Program-made: the position numbers and the translations under genes | Assembly (NCBI RefSeq): GCF_014839835.1 | Contig: NC_071624.1 | Span: 18,619,675-18,683,674, forward strand | Source of the DNA: Dryobates pubescens | Taxonomy: Eukaryota; Chordata; Aves; Piciformes; Picidae | DNA: 64,000 nucleotides | Direction: 5' to 3' | Notes under the pieces: generated by a model | Told to the model about the DNA's origin: nothing | What the model saw: the letters and a program-made list of their open reading frames with translations, nothing else | Database searches by the model: none | Shown: one piece after another, positions 24,101 through 36,100 of the stretch | Position numbering within the stretch: position 1 is the first letter of the stretch | Layout of the letters: every line of letters starts with the position of its first letter

Positions 24101-27100
24101 CTGCTAGGCCTCTGTTTTGGGGCTGTCCTCCTTCCACTTGTCTAGTGGAGGATAAACCCAAACCATTCAATGATTTGTGAGAGAAGCAGTTAGTGAGATA
24201 GTGATGCACAGGCTCCTAAAGCAGCTTCTGAGAAGAACAGTGGCTGGGATGCATCTTGATATTATCTTTTTGGTTTCTTTGGGCTCTGTGTGCAGCAGAT
24301 GTTTGACATACAGTAGTCAGAGGTGTTGCATGACCCTTTTTGTTCAGTCATCTGACCTTTGCTTTTCATTGTCCATGTCTTCCTGCTTCTCCCAGCCTCA
24401 AACAGCCTAAATCTTAAATGTCATGTCCTTATAGATAGAAGACCTTTAAAATCTGTGGGGTAAATGTGTGTTTAAATTCAGTTAGAATCATTCTTAGCTG
24501 GATGTTAAGAAGAAATTCTTCCCAGGAAGAGAGATTGGCCATTGGAATGTGCTGCCCAGGGAGGTAGTGGAGTGACCATCACTGGAAGTGTTTTGGAAGT
24601 GCCTAGATGAGGCACTTGGTGCCAGGGTTTAGTTGATTAATTTGTGTTGGGTGATAGGTTGGACTGGATGATCTCAAAGGTCTTTTCCAACCTGGTTTAT
24701 TCTATTCCTATTCTATTCTGCTGGCCATTCCTCACCTTTAGCACTGCAGAAGTGTGAATGGACTCTGGGGACAGAGCTTACCTTGTCTCTGGCTCAGAGG
24801 TTAGATGTTGCATGCAGAAATAACCTGATGTGTTTTGAGCAGGGCTTTCACCTGGTTTCTTTTCTGCTTGGGTGTCTGCTTCTGAAATATGTTCTTGTAG
24901 AAATGTGAAAGCAGGAGGGGACAAAACAAGAAAGCTGGGGAGGGACTTTTGAGGGTGTCAGGGAGTGATAGGACTGGGGGGGATGGAAAAAAGCTAGAAG
25001 TGGGGAGATTCAGATTGGATGTTAGGAAGAAGTTGTTCCCCATGAGGGTGGTGAGAGCCTGGCACAGGTTGCCCAGGGAGGTGGTGGAAGCCTCCTGCCT
25101 GGAGGTGTTTGCAGCCAGGCTGGATGTGGCTGTGAGCAACCTGCTGTGGTGTGAGGTGTCCCTGCCCATGGCAGGGGCTTGGAACTGGCTGATCCTTGAG
25201 CTCCCTTCCAACCCTGACAATTGTATGATTCTGAAACCCCTGCTGATCTTGTTACACTGGCCACACTGGGGGCAGGTTGGAGGAGTCCAGTTAGGTGAAA
25301 AGTTTTCCTTGGCTATTAATTAATGATTCTAAGAATGTTTTATTGAAATGGCATCTTCTGCTTCCAGAGTGAATATTGTTAATGTCACCAATGCTGGGTT
25401 CCTGTGTTCCCTTGATCTTCCAAAGGCAGTTTGCCTTGAATTCTCACCAAAGAACAACATCCTGGCAACGTGGCAGGCCTACACAAGTGAGTACTGGGCC
25501 AGCTGTGAGAGCACATGGGGTGTGTTTCAGCTGGGGCTGCAGGCTCTGCGCTGCCTGCTGTGTCCCTGCAGCACAGAGAGTGTGCAGGAGATGATCTGTG
25601 TGATCAAGGATACAATGGAGGGAGGGATGTCATCTCCTGAAAGCATCTGGTATTTTAAACTGGAGCAGGGGAGATTTAGGTTGGACATAAGGAAGAAGCT
25701 CTTTGCAGTGAGAGTGGTGAAACACTGGGACAGGTTGCTCAGAAATGTGGTTGAGGCCCCATCCTTGGAAACATTCAAGGTCAAACTGGACAGGGCTCTG
25801 GGCAGCTTGATCTAACTGAAGTCCCTGCTCACCTTGGTAGGTCCCTTCCAACCCCATGCACTCTGTGATTCTGTATTGACTGTTCCCACACCACATCAGA
25901 GTGCACATACTGACAGTCACTGCAATAATAAATCACTTGCTGCTGAAAATTGCTGACTGGTTTTAGTGCAGAGTCTGTTTGAGCAAGGTGCACTTGGTGC
26001 TGACAGGAAAACTGCCTCAGAGCAATCATGTCCTTCCCATGGCATCACTGACTCGAGCATTCCCATTGTCCAGAGGGCTTTTTTCTCTCCTGTGCTTCTC
26101 TGTGGAGTTTGTGTTCCTGCTGTAGATGCAGCCCCAGCCTCCTCAAAGCTGATGGCAGAAGCAGATGCTGTCACTGCTCCCTCGGGCAGAAGGAGATGGC
26201 CATAGGCTGGATGTGTGGGAAGGGGTCTGGGATGGGTTAAAGGGCAAGAGAAGGCAGCACAAGGGACAGAACTGGTGCCAGCTGTGGGCTGGTGGAGAAC
26301 TGCTGAGAAGTCTGTTCTGAACCAGTCTAGAAACAGGCAGGCTGTGGTATCCAAAGTGGGTAGGAGGGAACAGAGAGCTTCAAACTGGTGCAGCCATTCT
26401 GCATGGCTTGCAGATAGAGCTGTGATGGACAAAGTGCTTAGCATTCTTCCGAGAACAAAGTGTAGGAGTGCAGAACATACCTTCACTGGCCACCAAGAGA
26501 ATGGCCACTGGATTTGGTTTAAAAATATGCCTTGGGAAAGCTGTCCTGGTGTTGGTGGTCCTGGTCTTGTAATGGCAATAGGGACCTTCCACTCCCAAAT
26601 GTTCTTTCTGCTGGCTGAAGGGCTGTGGGAAGTCTGTGCTAACAGTGACACAAGCAGCAGGCTAGGGCTCAGTCCCTCAGGAGGTGGAGTGCTCTTGTCA
26701 GAAGTTAATGCTTGCAGAGGTGGGATGTGGTCATGGAGAGGCAGAGTTGCCCCCAGGACCAGTGCTGTGTCCTGTGCTTTCCTTGCAGCTGGTAAAGATG
26801 GCACAGCAGGGACGCCCAACCTGCAGCTCCACGACGTGAAAACTGGGAAGTGCTTGAAGTCTTTCATCCAGAAAAAGTCACAGAACTGGTAAATAACACT
26901 TGCAGATGCTAATTGTTCCCAAAAGAAATGTGATTTCCAAAAGATGATCCAGGTAAATAAAGCTTTGGATGTGGTGGTGGCTTTCAAAATGCTGCCTGCT
27001 GTTGGCTGAAAGCAGGGGTCTGCTTCTAAGTATCTTTGTAGTTAGTGCCAGCTGCCTGTTCCCAGGATAAATTCACTGTTCCACACCACAGAGAAAGCTG

Positions 27101-30100
27101 GAGAGACCACAGCTGAGCTGTTGTGTGGGCTCTGCTCTGCAGATCTCATTTGTCTGTCTGAAACATGTCAGGATCAGGGGGTTGGAGCAGCTCTGCTTTG
27201 AGGACAGGCTGAGGGAGCTGGGGCTGTTCAGCTTGGAGAAGAGAAGGCTCTGGGGAGACCTAATAGCAGCCTTCCAGTACCTGAAGGGGGCCTGCAAGAA
27301 AGCTGCAGAGGGACTGTTTACAAAGGTCTGCAGTGACAGGATGAGGGGAAGTGGCTTGAAATTAGAGGAGATTCAGACTGGATGTTAGGAGGAAGTTCTT
27401 TACCATGAGGCTGGTAGAACACTGCAGCAGGCTGCCCAGGGAGGTGGCTGAGGCCCCTTCCCTGAATATATTCAAGGTCAGGCTCAACAAGGCTCTGAGC
27501 AACCTGATCTAGTGGAGGATGTCCCTGCTAACTGCAGGGGGGGTGTGTCAGACTAGGGGAACCATTCTATGATTCTCTGAACTTGCTTGGCTTTGCAAAT
27601 GGAGGGAGAAAAACCCCTAGAGTGCTAAGGATGAGCATCATTCAATGTTCCTGTCTTTTTTTTTTCCCCCTTTGAACACAGGTGTCCTTGCTGGGCAGAT
27701 GATGAAAGCATTTGTGCCAGGAATGTGAACAATGAAGTGCACTTCTTTGAAAACAACAACTTTGGTACACAGCATTTCTGTACATTTCATTGCACTCTCT
27801 TCCCAGGGAATCTTCTTTGGGTGGAGCTGTTTCATGTTGGGATTCTTTGCTCATTTCTTCTTGCTTGGTTGGGTTTTGGGGTTTGGTTTTGTTTCTATTT
27901 GAAAAGTTGCCTGCATTTTATTCAAGCTTGGAATTCAGAATCATTCTGTTTTGATCAATGTGGGGATTGAAGAAGTGTTTTCACTTTGTTGTGTATCTCT
28001 TCAGGGACTTTATAGTATGGAAAGCATCTTGATTTCCACTTAAAGAGGCCTGATTCTGAATTTTTCTCATTTAGAGAGAGACAGGAAATTGTCAGTAGGG
28101 AATGTGATCTGTGATAGTGTGAATTCTCTTGAGTGAGCTACTGAAAAATGGCTCATGAGGAAATGATGGCAAAAAAATCAAGTTGTGAAGCTAGAGCTTT
28201 TTGCTTTTGTGTAGTTCAAGGAGATTTAACTACTAGTGGTAGAAAATCTAGAGTCAACAGAGGTTGGAAAGGGAAGATCATGAATTAGGACAAAAAATTG
28301 AAGGTGAAAATGAATTAGGACAAAAATTGAAGGGAAGGTGAAAAGGAATTAAGGCAAAAATTTAAGGGAAGGTCAAAAGGACTTGGGGCAGCAATTTAAG
28401 GGGAGGCCAAAAGGGCTTAGGGCAAAAAATTGAATAAAAGAAAACTGAAGGGATTTGGTGGTGTGGATTTGGAGGTTTTTGTTTTAAAGATAAAAGCTGA
28501 TAGAAGAATTATTCTGGTAGCTGATAATACAGGCTATGAGATGCAATTCTCTGAGGATTAGCCCTGCTGATGTTAATGGAGCCACACTTGAGAGGCACAG
28601 AATGACTGTCCCAGCCCAAGGGCTGCTGCTTGGCACAGGCTTCCCTGCTGGAATGAGGTGGTCTCAGGCTCACAGGATGTTAGGGGTTGGAAGGGACCTC
28701 TGGACATCTTTGGGTCCACCCCCCCTGCCAGAGCAGGACCATAGAATCCAGCACAGGTCACACAGGAATACATCCAGCTGAGTGTGGAAAGTCTCCAGAA
28801 AAGGAGACTCCACAACCTCCCTGGGCAGCCTGCTCCAGGGCTCTGTGACCCTCACAGTGAAGAAGTTCCTCCTCATGTTGAGGTGGAACCTCCTGTGCTG
28901 GAGTTTATATCCACTGCCCCTTGTGCTAGTGGTGGGTTGCTGCTGCATGTTCACTGATAAAAGATGCATTTCCTGTAAGTTGTTTGTGTAAAGGGGAAAT
29001 GTCCAGCCCAGAACAGGCCATAAGGAACACTCCTGTCAGGAAGGGTCACCCAGGGAAGCTGTGAAGGGGAATCCCTGCCTCTGTGTAATGCTGTGTGTTA
29101 TCTGGGTGTGACACATGCTGAGGTCAGCACAGATAAGATGGAGAACACTCTGCCCTGCCTAAAATGAGCTGTATTCACCTGGGGCTCAGCAACTTCCTTG
29201 CTGTTTGAGCTTCCAAATACTAAATGCTGGATTTCAGACTTAGGCTTGGTTCAGGCTGGCTTTGTGAATAAAAGATGGGACGAGGTGGGCAAGTAATAGC
29301 TGTTCACCTACTAAAAGAAATCCTTTATCATTATCTAGAGTGTTGTATATTGCCCATGGTAAAGACCCATAAAAAGGTCCCCAGCTGAGTACTCCAGGCT
29401 CAGTGGTTTCTCACTGATGTCATCTCTTTTTTTGTTGCAGATACTATTGCCAATAAACTGCACCTGCAGAAGGTTAATGACTTCGTGTTATCTCCAGGAG
29501 CGCAGCCAACCAAGGTACTCCTGGTGGTATTTCCCTACAGAGGATTGCTGTGATTTTAGTGCAGAGTCCTAGCAGTGAATCAGCCCTGTGCTAGCAGGAA
29601 CATGCTCAGCAGGAAAGCTCTGGTGCTCTGTTCCAGGTGGCCGTGTACGTGCCGGGCAGCAAAGGTGCTCCGTCCTTCGTCAGGCTCTACCAGTACCCCA
29701 ACTTCGCTGGCCCTCAGTCTGCACTGGCCAACAAAAGCTTCTTTAAAGCTGACAAGGTGACAATGCTGTGGAACAAAAAAGGTATTGACAGCTGTGTGGT
29801 CAGACTTCTATAATCCATGCATGTGGGATGCACCACTTGTGCTGTGTGTTTAACTTGCATGTGCCTATACGGACTGAAGGGAGCCAGCAATGCCCACGCT
29901 GTGTGAAGGTTACAATTCCTGTGCTCACTTCCAGTGCATGTGCATGGTAATGGAGAATATTCCACTTGTTGGTACATTTTGCAGCTGAATAGCAAATTTA
30001 ATGCTGCATTCTCTGATGACACTGTATTTGGGCTGCAAACAAGACTCTAACTGAGCATAAACTGGTCTCAGTCTGTAAAATCACACATGGAGCCAAATCA

Positions 30101-33100
30101 CAGCCCAGTCACGCTTGGGCTGGCTTCCACTATCCTCTGGCTGCTTTGCTCTCTGTTAGCAATGAACTATTTCATAATCATCTTGAAACAAACATTTTAC
30201 TCCAGCCCCTAGTGTTTGGAACACAGGGAAGGTGTGAGACATGCAGAAGCCACATGTGAGCACACAAAGAGATGTACAGGCAAAAGCATTTTGCTCGAGG
30301 ACTGATGGGGATGCTTGGCCCATGCTTTAGTTGGATGAATATCTTTATGGCTGCAGAAAGTATGTTCACTTTCTTGTGACTCAGTGCTGATTGAAGAGAC
30401 TTAGCTTACACTTTCCATCTGAGAAAGGAAGATGTTAATTCCATTTGGGCTAAGGCTTAGGAGAAATCCAATCTGGAAGAGAATAACAACAGCACTCCTA
30501 CACAGGCAACTATAATGCATAAAGCAACATCTCTTTGTGGTGGTCGCTTGTGAAGCAGTTTATACACTCTGCAGGAGCTGTCCTGAACTAAATGTCTGTC
30601 TCTTCTGCCAGCCACTGCTGTGCTGGTGATAGCCAGTACAGAGGTGGATAAAACAGGGGCTTCCTACTATGGGGAGCAGACTCTGCACTACATTGCCACG
30701 AACGGGGAGAGCGCCGTCGTGCAGCTGCGTAAGTACCTCTGGGCTTCTGCACTCTATTGTAGCTCTCAAGAGTGGGAATTGCAGCTTCAGCAGCTTTGGG
30801 TTGAGGGTGGGGGACTTTATTAGTGTAGTGAAGTAATCCTCAGAGGCAAAAATTAACTACTCAGCAAAAATCTTTCATGAGAGTGTGTTTTAATATGAAG
30901 TAAGATGATTTTTGTCTGGGGTTGAGGTTTGTTTGTAGCTGAGTTCCCTTGTCCTCTTTGGTATAGTTGTCACCTGAATGGCAGTGGCAGAGAGCACATC
31001 TTTTCAGTTGATCTGTGCAAATAATTTGCTTGTGAGGGTGTTCAGGTGCACAGGAAGGGAATTGTGTGTGCCACACATGGGTGGTGTGATTGCACAGCTT
31101 GGTTTCTAAAGATAATGAGGCCTTGGAGTAACAACAGGGATGAAGAATGCAAATCAGTTCAGTATCTTGGGGTCAATGTCTGGATTTGAGAGTTGTCAGT
31201 AATGCACTTGGAGTCTATCTGAAATAAAGATACCCAGGCTGTGAGCTATGTTTTTTGTTTTATATGAGTTTCCAGCACTAATTAGTGGTGGTGAATGGTG
31301 CCACATCCAGCTGGCAGCCAGTCACTAGTGGTGGCCCCCAGGGATCAGTCCTGGGCCTAATCCTGTTCAATATCTTTATTGATGATCTGGAGGAGGGGAT
31401 TGAGTCCATCATCACTAAGTTTGCAGATGACACCAAGGTAGGAGCCAGGTATTGATCTGTTGGGGGGTAGGAGGGCCCTGCAGAGTGACCTTGACAGGCT
31501 GGATGGGTGGTCAGAGGCCAATGGGATAAGATTTGATAAGGCTAAGTGCAGGGTTCTACACATTGGCCACAACAACCCCATGCAGTGCTACAGGCTGGGG
31601 TCAGAGTGGTTGGAGAGCAGCCCCACAGAAAGGGACCAGGGGGTGCTGGTAGATAGTAGGCTGAACATGAGCCAACAGTGTGCCCAGGTGGCCAAGAAGG
31701 CCAATGGCATCCTGGCCTGGATCAGGAATAGTGTGGCCAGCAGGACCAGGGAGGTTATTCTCCCCCTCTACTCAGCACTGGTTAGGCCACACCTGGAGTA
31801 CTGTGTCCAGTTCTGGGCACCTCAATTCAAGAGAAATGTTGAGGTACTGGAACGTGTCCAGAGAAGGGCCTGGAGAAGAGGAGGCTCAGGGGAGACCTTA
31901 TTGCTGTCTACAACTGCCTGAAGGGAGGTTGTAGCCAGGTGGGGGTTGGTCTCTTCTCCCAGGCAAGCAGCACCAGAACAAGAGGACACAGTCTCAAATT
32001 GTGCCAGGAGAGGTTCAGGCTGGATGGTAGGAAGAAATTCTTCACAGAGAGAGAGATTTGCCATTGGAATGTGCTGCCCAGGGAGGTGGTGGAGTCACCA
32101 TCACTGGAGATCTTCAAGAAAAGCCTGGATGAGGCACCCAGTGCCATGGTCTAGGTGATTGGATAGGGCTGGGTGATAGGTTGGAGTGGATGATCTTGGA
32201 GGTCTTTTCCAACCTGCTTGATTCTATGAATTCATCATTCTTCAGTATCTCCCTAATGTTCTAACCCCCAGAATAACTTCTGCCAACATCAAGGTTTAGT
32301 CATTATGTGCAAAACCTTCTTTGTGTGCTCTCTCTCACTTTCAAACCTGCCTCATGAAATACCATACCAGAGCTTGGTCCCAAAACCAGTTTAGATGAAG
32401 TGCTTTTTATCTCTGCAAAGCTGAGTGATGCAGTGTTTCTAAAGCCCAGGAGCTAGCATCCAGCTGGTGTAAAACTCCTGTTGTTGCAGGTTTCCAGTGG
32501 GGCAGTTTGAGAAGGTCCTGAGAGCTCATTCTTGAGTAAGGAGGAAAAAGTAAAACAACAACAAAAAAAGGAATTATTTTCTTTTTTGTAACACACACAC
32601 ACACACAAAAAAGCTTAAAGTGCTGATGCTGACCCCACAGAGGTAATTTGGAATGGCTGCAGTTAATGTTGCAACCCCTAACTAACATCAGCAGAAGGCA
32701 GAATGCTCTTTCTGCCTCTCTTCTTGCCAGCAGAATGAATGTCGCTGTCGGTAGTTGATGCTCCCAAGCACTGTTGACTCTTTTGTTGTCTTCTTGTTGC
32801 TTGTACTCCGAGGACACAACCTCCTAACCACAGCTGCACGTTTTCCTTTTCCTTTTAGCAAAAAATGGTCCTATCTATGATGTTGTTTGGAACCCCAATT
32901 CTGTCGAGTTTTGTGCTGTGTATGGTTTTATGCCCGCCAAAGCCACAGTTTTTAACCTCAAATGTGACCCTGTCTTTGATTTTGGAACCGGCCCTCGCAA
33001 CGCTGCTTACTACAGCCCCCAGGGACACATCCTGGTGCTGGCAGGGTTTGGGAACCTGAGGGGGCAGATGGAGGTGTGGGACGTTAAGAACTACAAGCTC

Positions 33101-36100
33101 ATCTCCAAGCCGGTGGCCTCGGACTCGACCTACTTCGCCTGGTGTCCCGACGGGGAGCACATCGTGACGGCCACCTGCGCCCCGCGGCTGCGCGTCGGCA
33201 ATGGCTACAAGATCTGGCACTACACCGGCTCCCTGCTGCACACCTACCAGGTGCCATCCAACGAGGAGATGTGGCAGGTCTTCTGGCAGCCCTTCCTGGA
33301 GGGGGTGTTCCCAGTGAAAGCTGTCAAATACCAGGCGGTGCCCAGCGAACTGCCCAGCGCCGAGCCCAAGCCTGCCCAGGCCTACAGACCTCCGGCCCTG
33401 AGAAACAAACCTGTGACGAGTTCCAAGCTTGTAAGTGGGCAGCTGAAGCTGTTCTGTTCCCTTGCCTTGCCCCCATGGGCTTAATGAGAGGTGTTAGAAG
33501 AGGGATGGGACTGACAGCAGCGTTGTGGGATGCTTAGGGGGCTTGCCCTGAAGATCCTCTCTGACACGTTGCTCACTTTTTGCTGAAACCTTGACGTTTC
33601 CCAACACTCCTTTCACAGTCACTTGCAGACTCTAAAGGGGCTCTCTACAGCCTACAAGGAACAGAAACCTGCAGGTTGGGTTTGTGCTCAAATTGGATAC
33701 TTGAGATAGAAGCCTCTGCTATGGGTGGCACAAGTTACCAGTCCAAACCCAGCCTGGCAGCAAGACAAACTGGCTCCCAACACCTTTTGCTTCTCTTCGC
33801 TTCTCTTCGCTTCTCTTCGCTTCTCTTCGCTTCTCTTCGCTTCTCTTCGCTTCTCTTCTCTTCTCTTCTCTTCTCTTCTCTTCTCTTCTCTTCTCTTCTC
33901 TTCTCTTCTCTTCTCTTCTCTTCTCTTCTCTTCTCTTCTCTTCTCTTCTCTTCTCTTCTCTTCTCTTCTCTTCTCTTCTCTTTTCTCTTTTCTCTTTTCT
34001 CTTTTCTCTTTTCTCTTTTCTCTTTTCTCTTTTCTCTTTTCTCTTCTTCTCTTCTCTCCTCTCTTCTCTCCTCTCTTCTCTCCTCTCTTCTCTCCTCTCT
34101 TCTCTCCTCTCTTCTCTCCTCTCTTCTCTCCTCTCTTCTCTCCTCTCTTCTCTCCTCTCTTCTCTCCTCTCTCCTCTCTTCTCTCCTCTCTTCTCTCCTC
34201 TCTTCTCTCCTCTCTTCTCTCCTCTCTTCTCTCCTCTCTTCTCTCCTCTCTTCTCTCCTCTCTTCTCTCCTCTCTTCTCTCCTCTCTTCTCTCCTCTCTT
34301 CTCTCCTCTCTTCTCTCCTCTCTTCTCTCCTCTCTTCTCTCCTCTCTTCTCTCCTCTCTTCTCTCCTCTCTTCTCTCCTCTCTTCTCTCCTCTCTTCTCT
34401 CCTCTCTTCTCTCCTCTCTTCTCTCCTCTCTTCTCTCCTCTCTTCTCTCCTCTCTTCTCTCCTCTCTTCTCTCCTCTCTTCTCTCCTCTCTTCTCTCCTC
34501 TCTTCTCTCCTCTCTTCTCTCCTCTCTTCTCTCCTCTCTTCTCTCCTCTCTTCTCTCCTCTCTTCTCTCCTCTCCTCTCTCCTCTCCTCTCTCCTCTCCT
34601 CTCTCCTCTCTTCTCTCCTCTCTTCTCTCCTCTCTTCTCTCCTCTCTTCTCTCCTCTCTTCTCTCCTCTCTTCTCTCCTCTCTTCTCTCCTCTCTTCTCT
34701 CCTCTCTTCTCTCCTCTCTTCTCTCCTCTCTTCTCTCCTCTCTTCTCTCCTCTCTTCTCTCCTCTCTTCTCTCTTCTCTTCTCTCTTCTCTTCTCTCTTC
34801 TCTTCTCTCTTCTCTTCTCTCTTCTCTTCTCTCTTCTCTTCTCTCTTCTCTTCTCTCTTCTCTTCTCTCTTCTCTTCTCTCTTCTCTTCTCTCTTCTCTT
34901 CTCTCTTCTCTTCTCTCTTCTCTTCTCTCTTCTCTTCTCTCTTCTCTTCTCTCTTCTCTTCTCTCTTCTCTTCTCTCTTCTCTTCTCTCTTCTCTTCTCT
35001 CTTCTCTTCTCTCTTCTCTTCTCTCTTCTCTTCTCTCTTCTCTTCTCTCTTCTCTTCTCTCTTCTCTTCTCTCTTCTCTTCTCTCTTCTCTTCTCTCTTC
35101 TCTTCTCTCTTTTCTCTTCTCTTCTCTTCTCTTCTCTTCTCTTCTCTTCTCTTCTCTTCTCTTCTCTTCTCTTCTCTTCTCTTCTCATTATTTTTATTTA
35201 TTTTTAGTTTATATTTTTCCTTTTTTTATTTTCCTTTTTCTCTTTTCTCCTCTTTATTCCCTTTTTCTATTTTTCTCTTTTTTTCTATTTTTTCTTTCTT
35301 TCCTCTTTTTGTTTTTTTTTCCCTTCCTTTCCCCCCTGTTTCCTTCCTTTCCCCCCCAGAATTTACTTTCCAGAAGGAGATTTTGTTGTTAGCAAATGAG
35401 CTGCAGTTCGAGCAGGTCTCACAGCAGTGACCTACTTATTTAATTAGGGTTTTCTCTGCAAGTTTTTAAAGTAGGCTGAGCAGCAACTAATTACATTTAA
35501 CAATTGCACCCTTGATGTGGAAACCTTAGAGAGTTTGGGTCTGAACCCTGTGCTTTTGAAGGAAAGGCTGCTGCTGGGTCCTTATGAATCTGTTAATCCT
35601 GCTAGGTAGCAGAGGAAAAATGCATTGGACTTGGTGATCCTGAGGGTGTTTTCCAACCTTCCCCCCCCCCCCTTTTCTTTTCCCTCCCTATTCCTTTATA
35701 ATTCATTTTTCTGTTGTTTTAAGCTGGTTTAGGGGTTCACTGTTTGGTTTGGATGTTGGGGTTTTTTAGTACCAACATACTTGCCAACATGGAATATGAG
35801 TTTCCTAACTGGTAGTCTTGCATCTCCTGCAGCATGAGGATGAGCCACCTCAGAACATGAAACCTCAGTCTGGAAGCAGTGATAAACCTCTCTCTAAAAC
35901 AGCTCTCAAGAATCAGAGGAAACATGAAGCCAAGAAAGCTGCTAAACAGGTACTGCAGGAGCAGCTCTTCCAGGGTTAATTAGTTTTCACAGATACAACT
36001 GATCAGTCTCAAAGCAGTGGCCAGCAGCTCAGAGTGCTGCACACCTCTTGCACATTTCATGTGGGCTAAAGTAGCTACAGAAGGAGTTTTGGTGATCTGG

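Noticed and set aside
25917-26987. 356-residue minus-strand open frame
   Set aside because: Antisense to EIF2A intron 4 and exon 5, matches no family I know, and overlaps a confirmed exon.
31460-31921. 153-residue frame resembling a host protein
   Set aside because: It is the end of the CR1 reverse-transcriptase ORF, not a host gene.
33676-35430. 584-residue Ser/Leu/Phe-rich plus-strand frame and its 489-residue Arg/Glu minus-strand partner
   Set aside because: Both are translations of the pyrimidine array; all frames stay open because the repeat lacks stop triplets.
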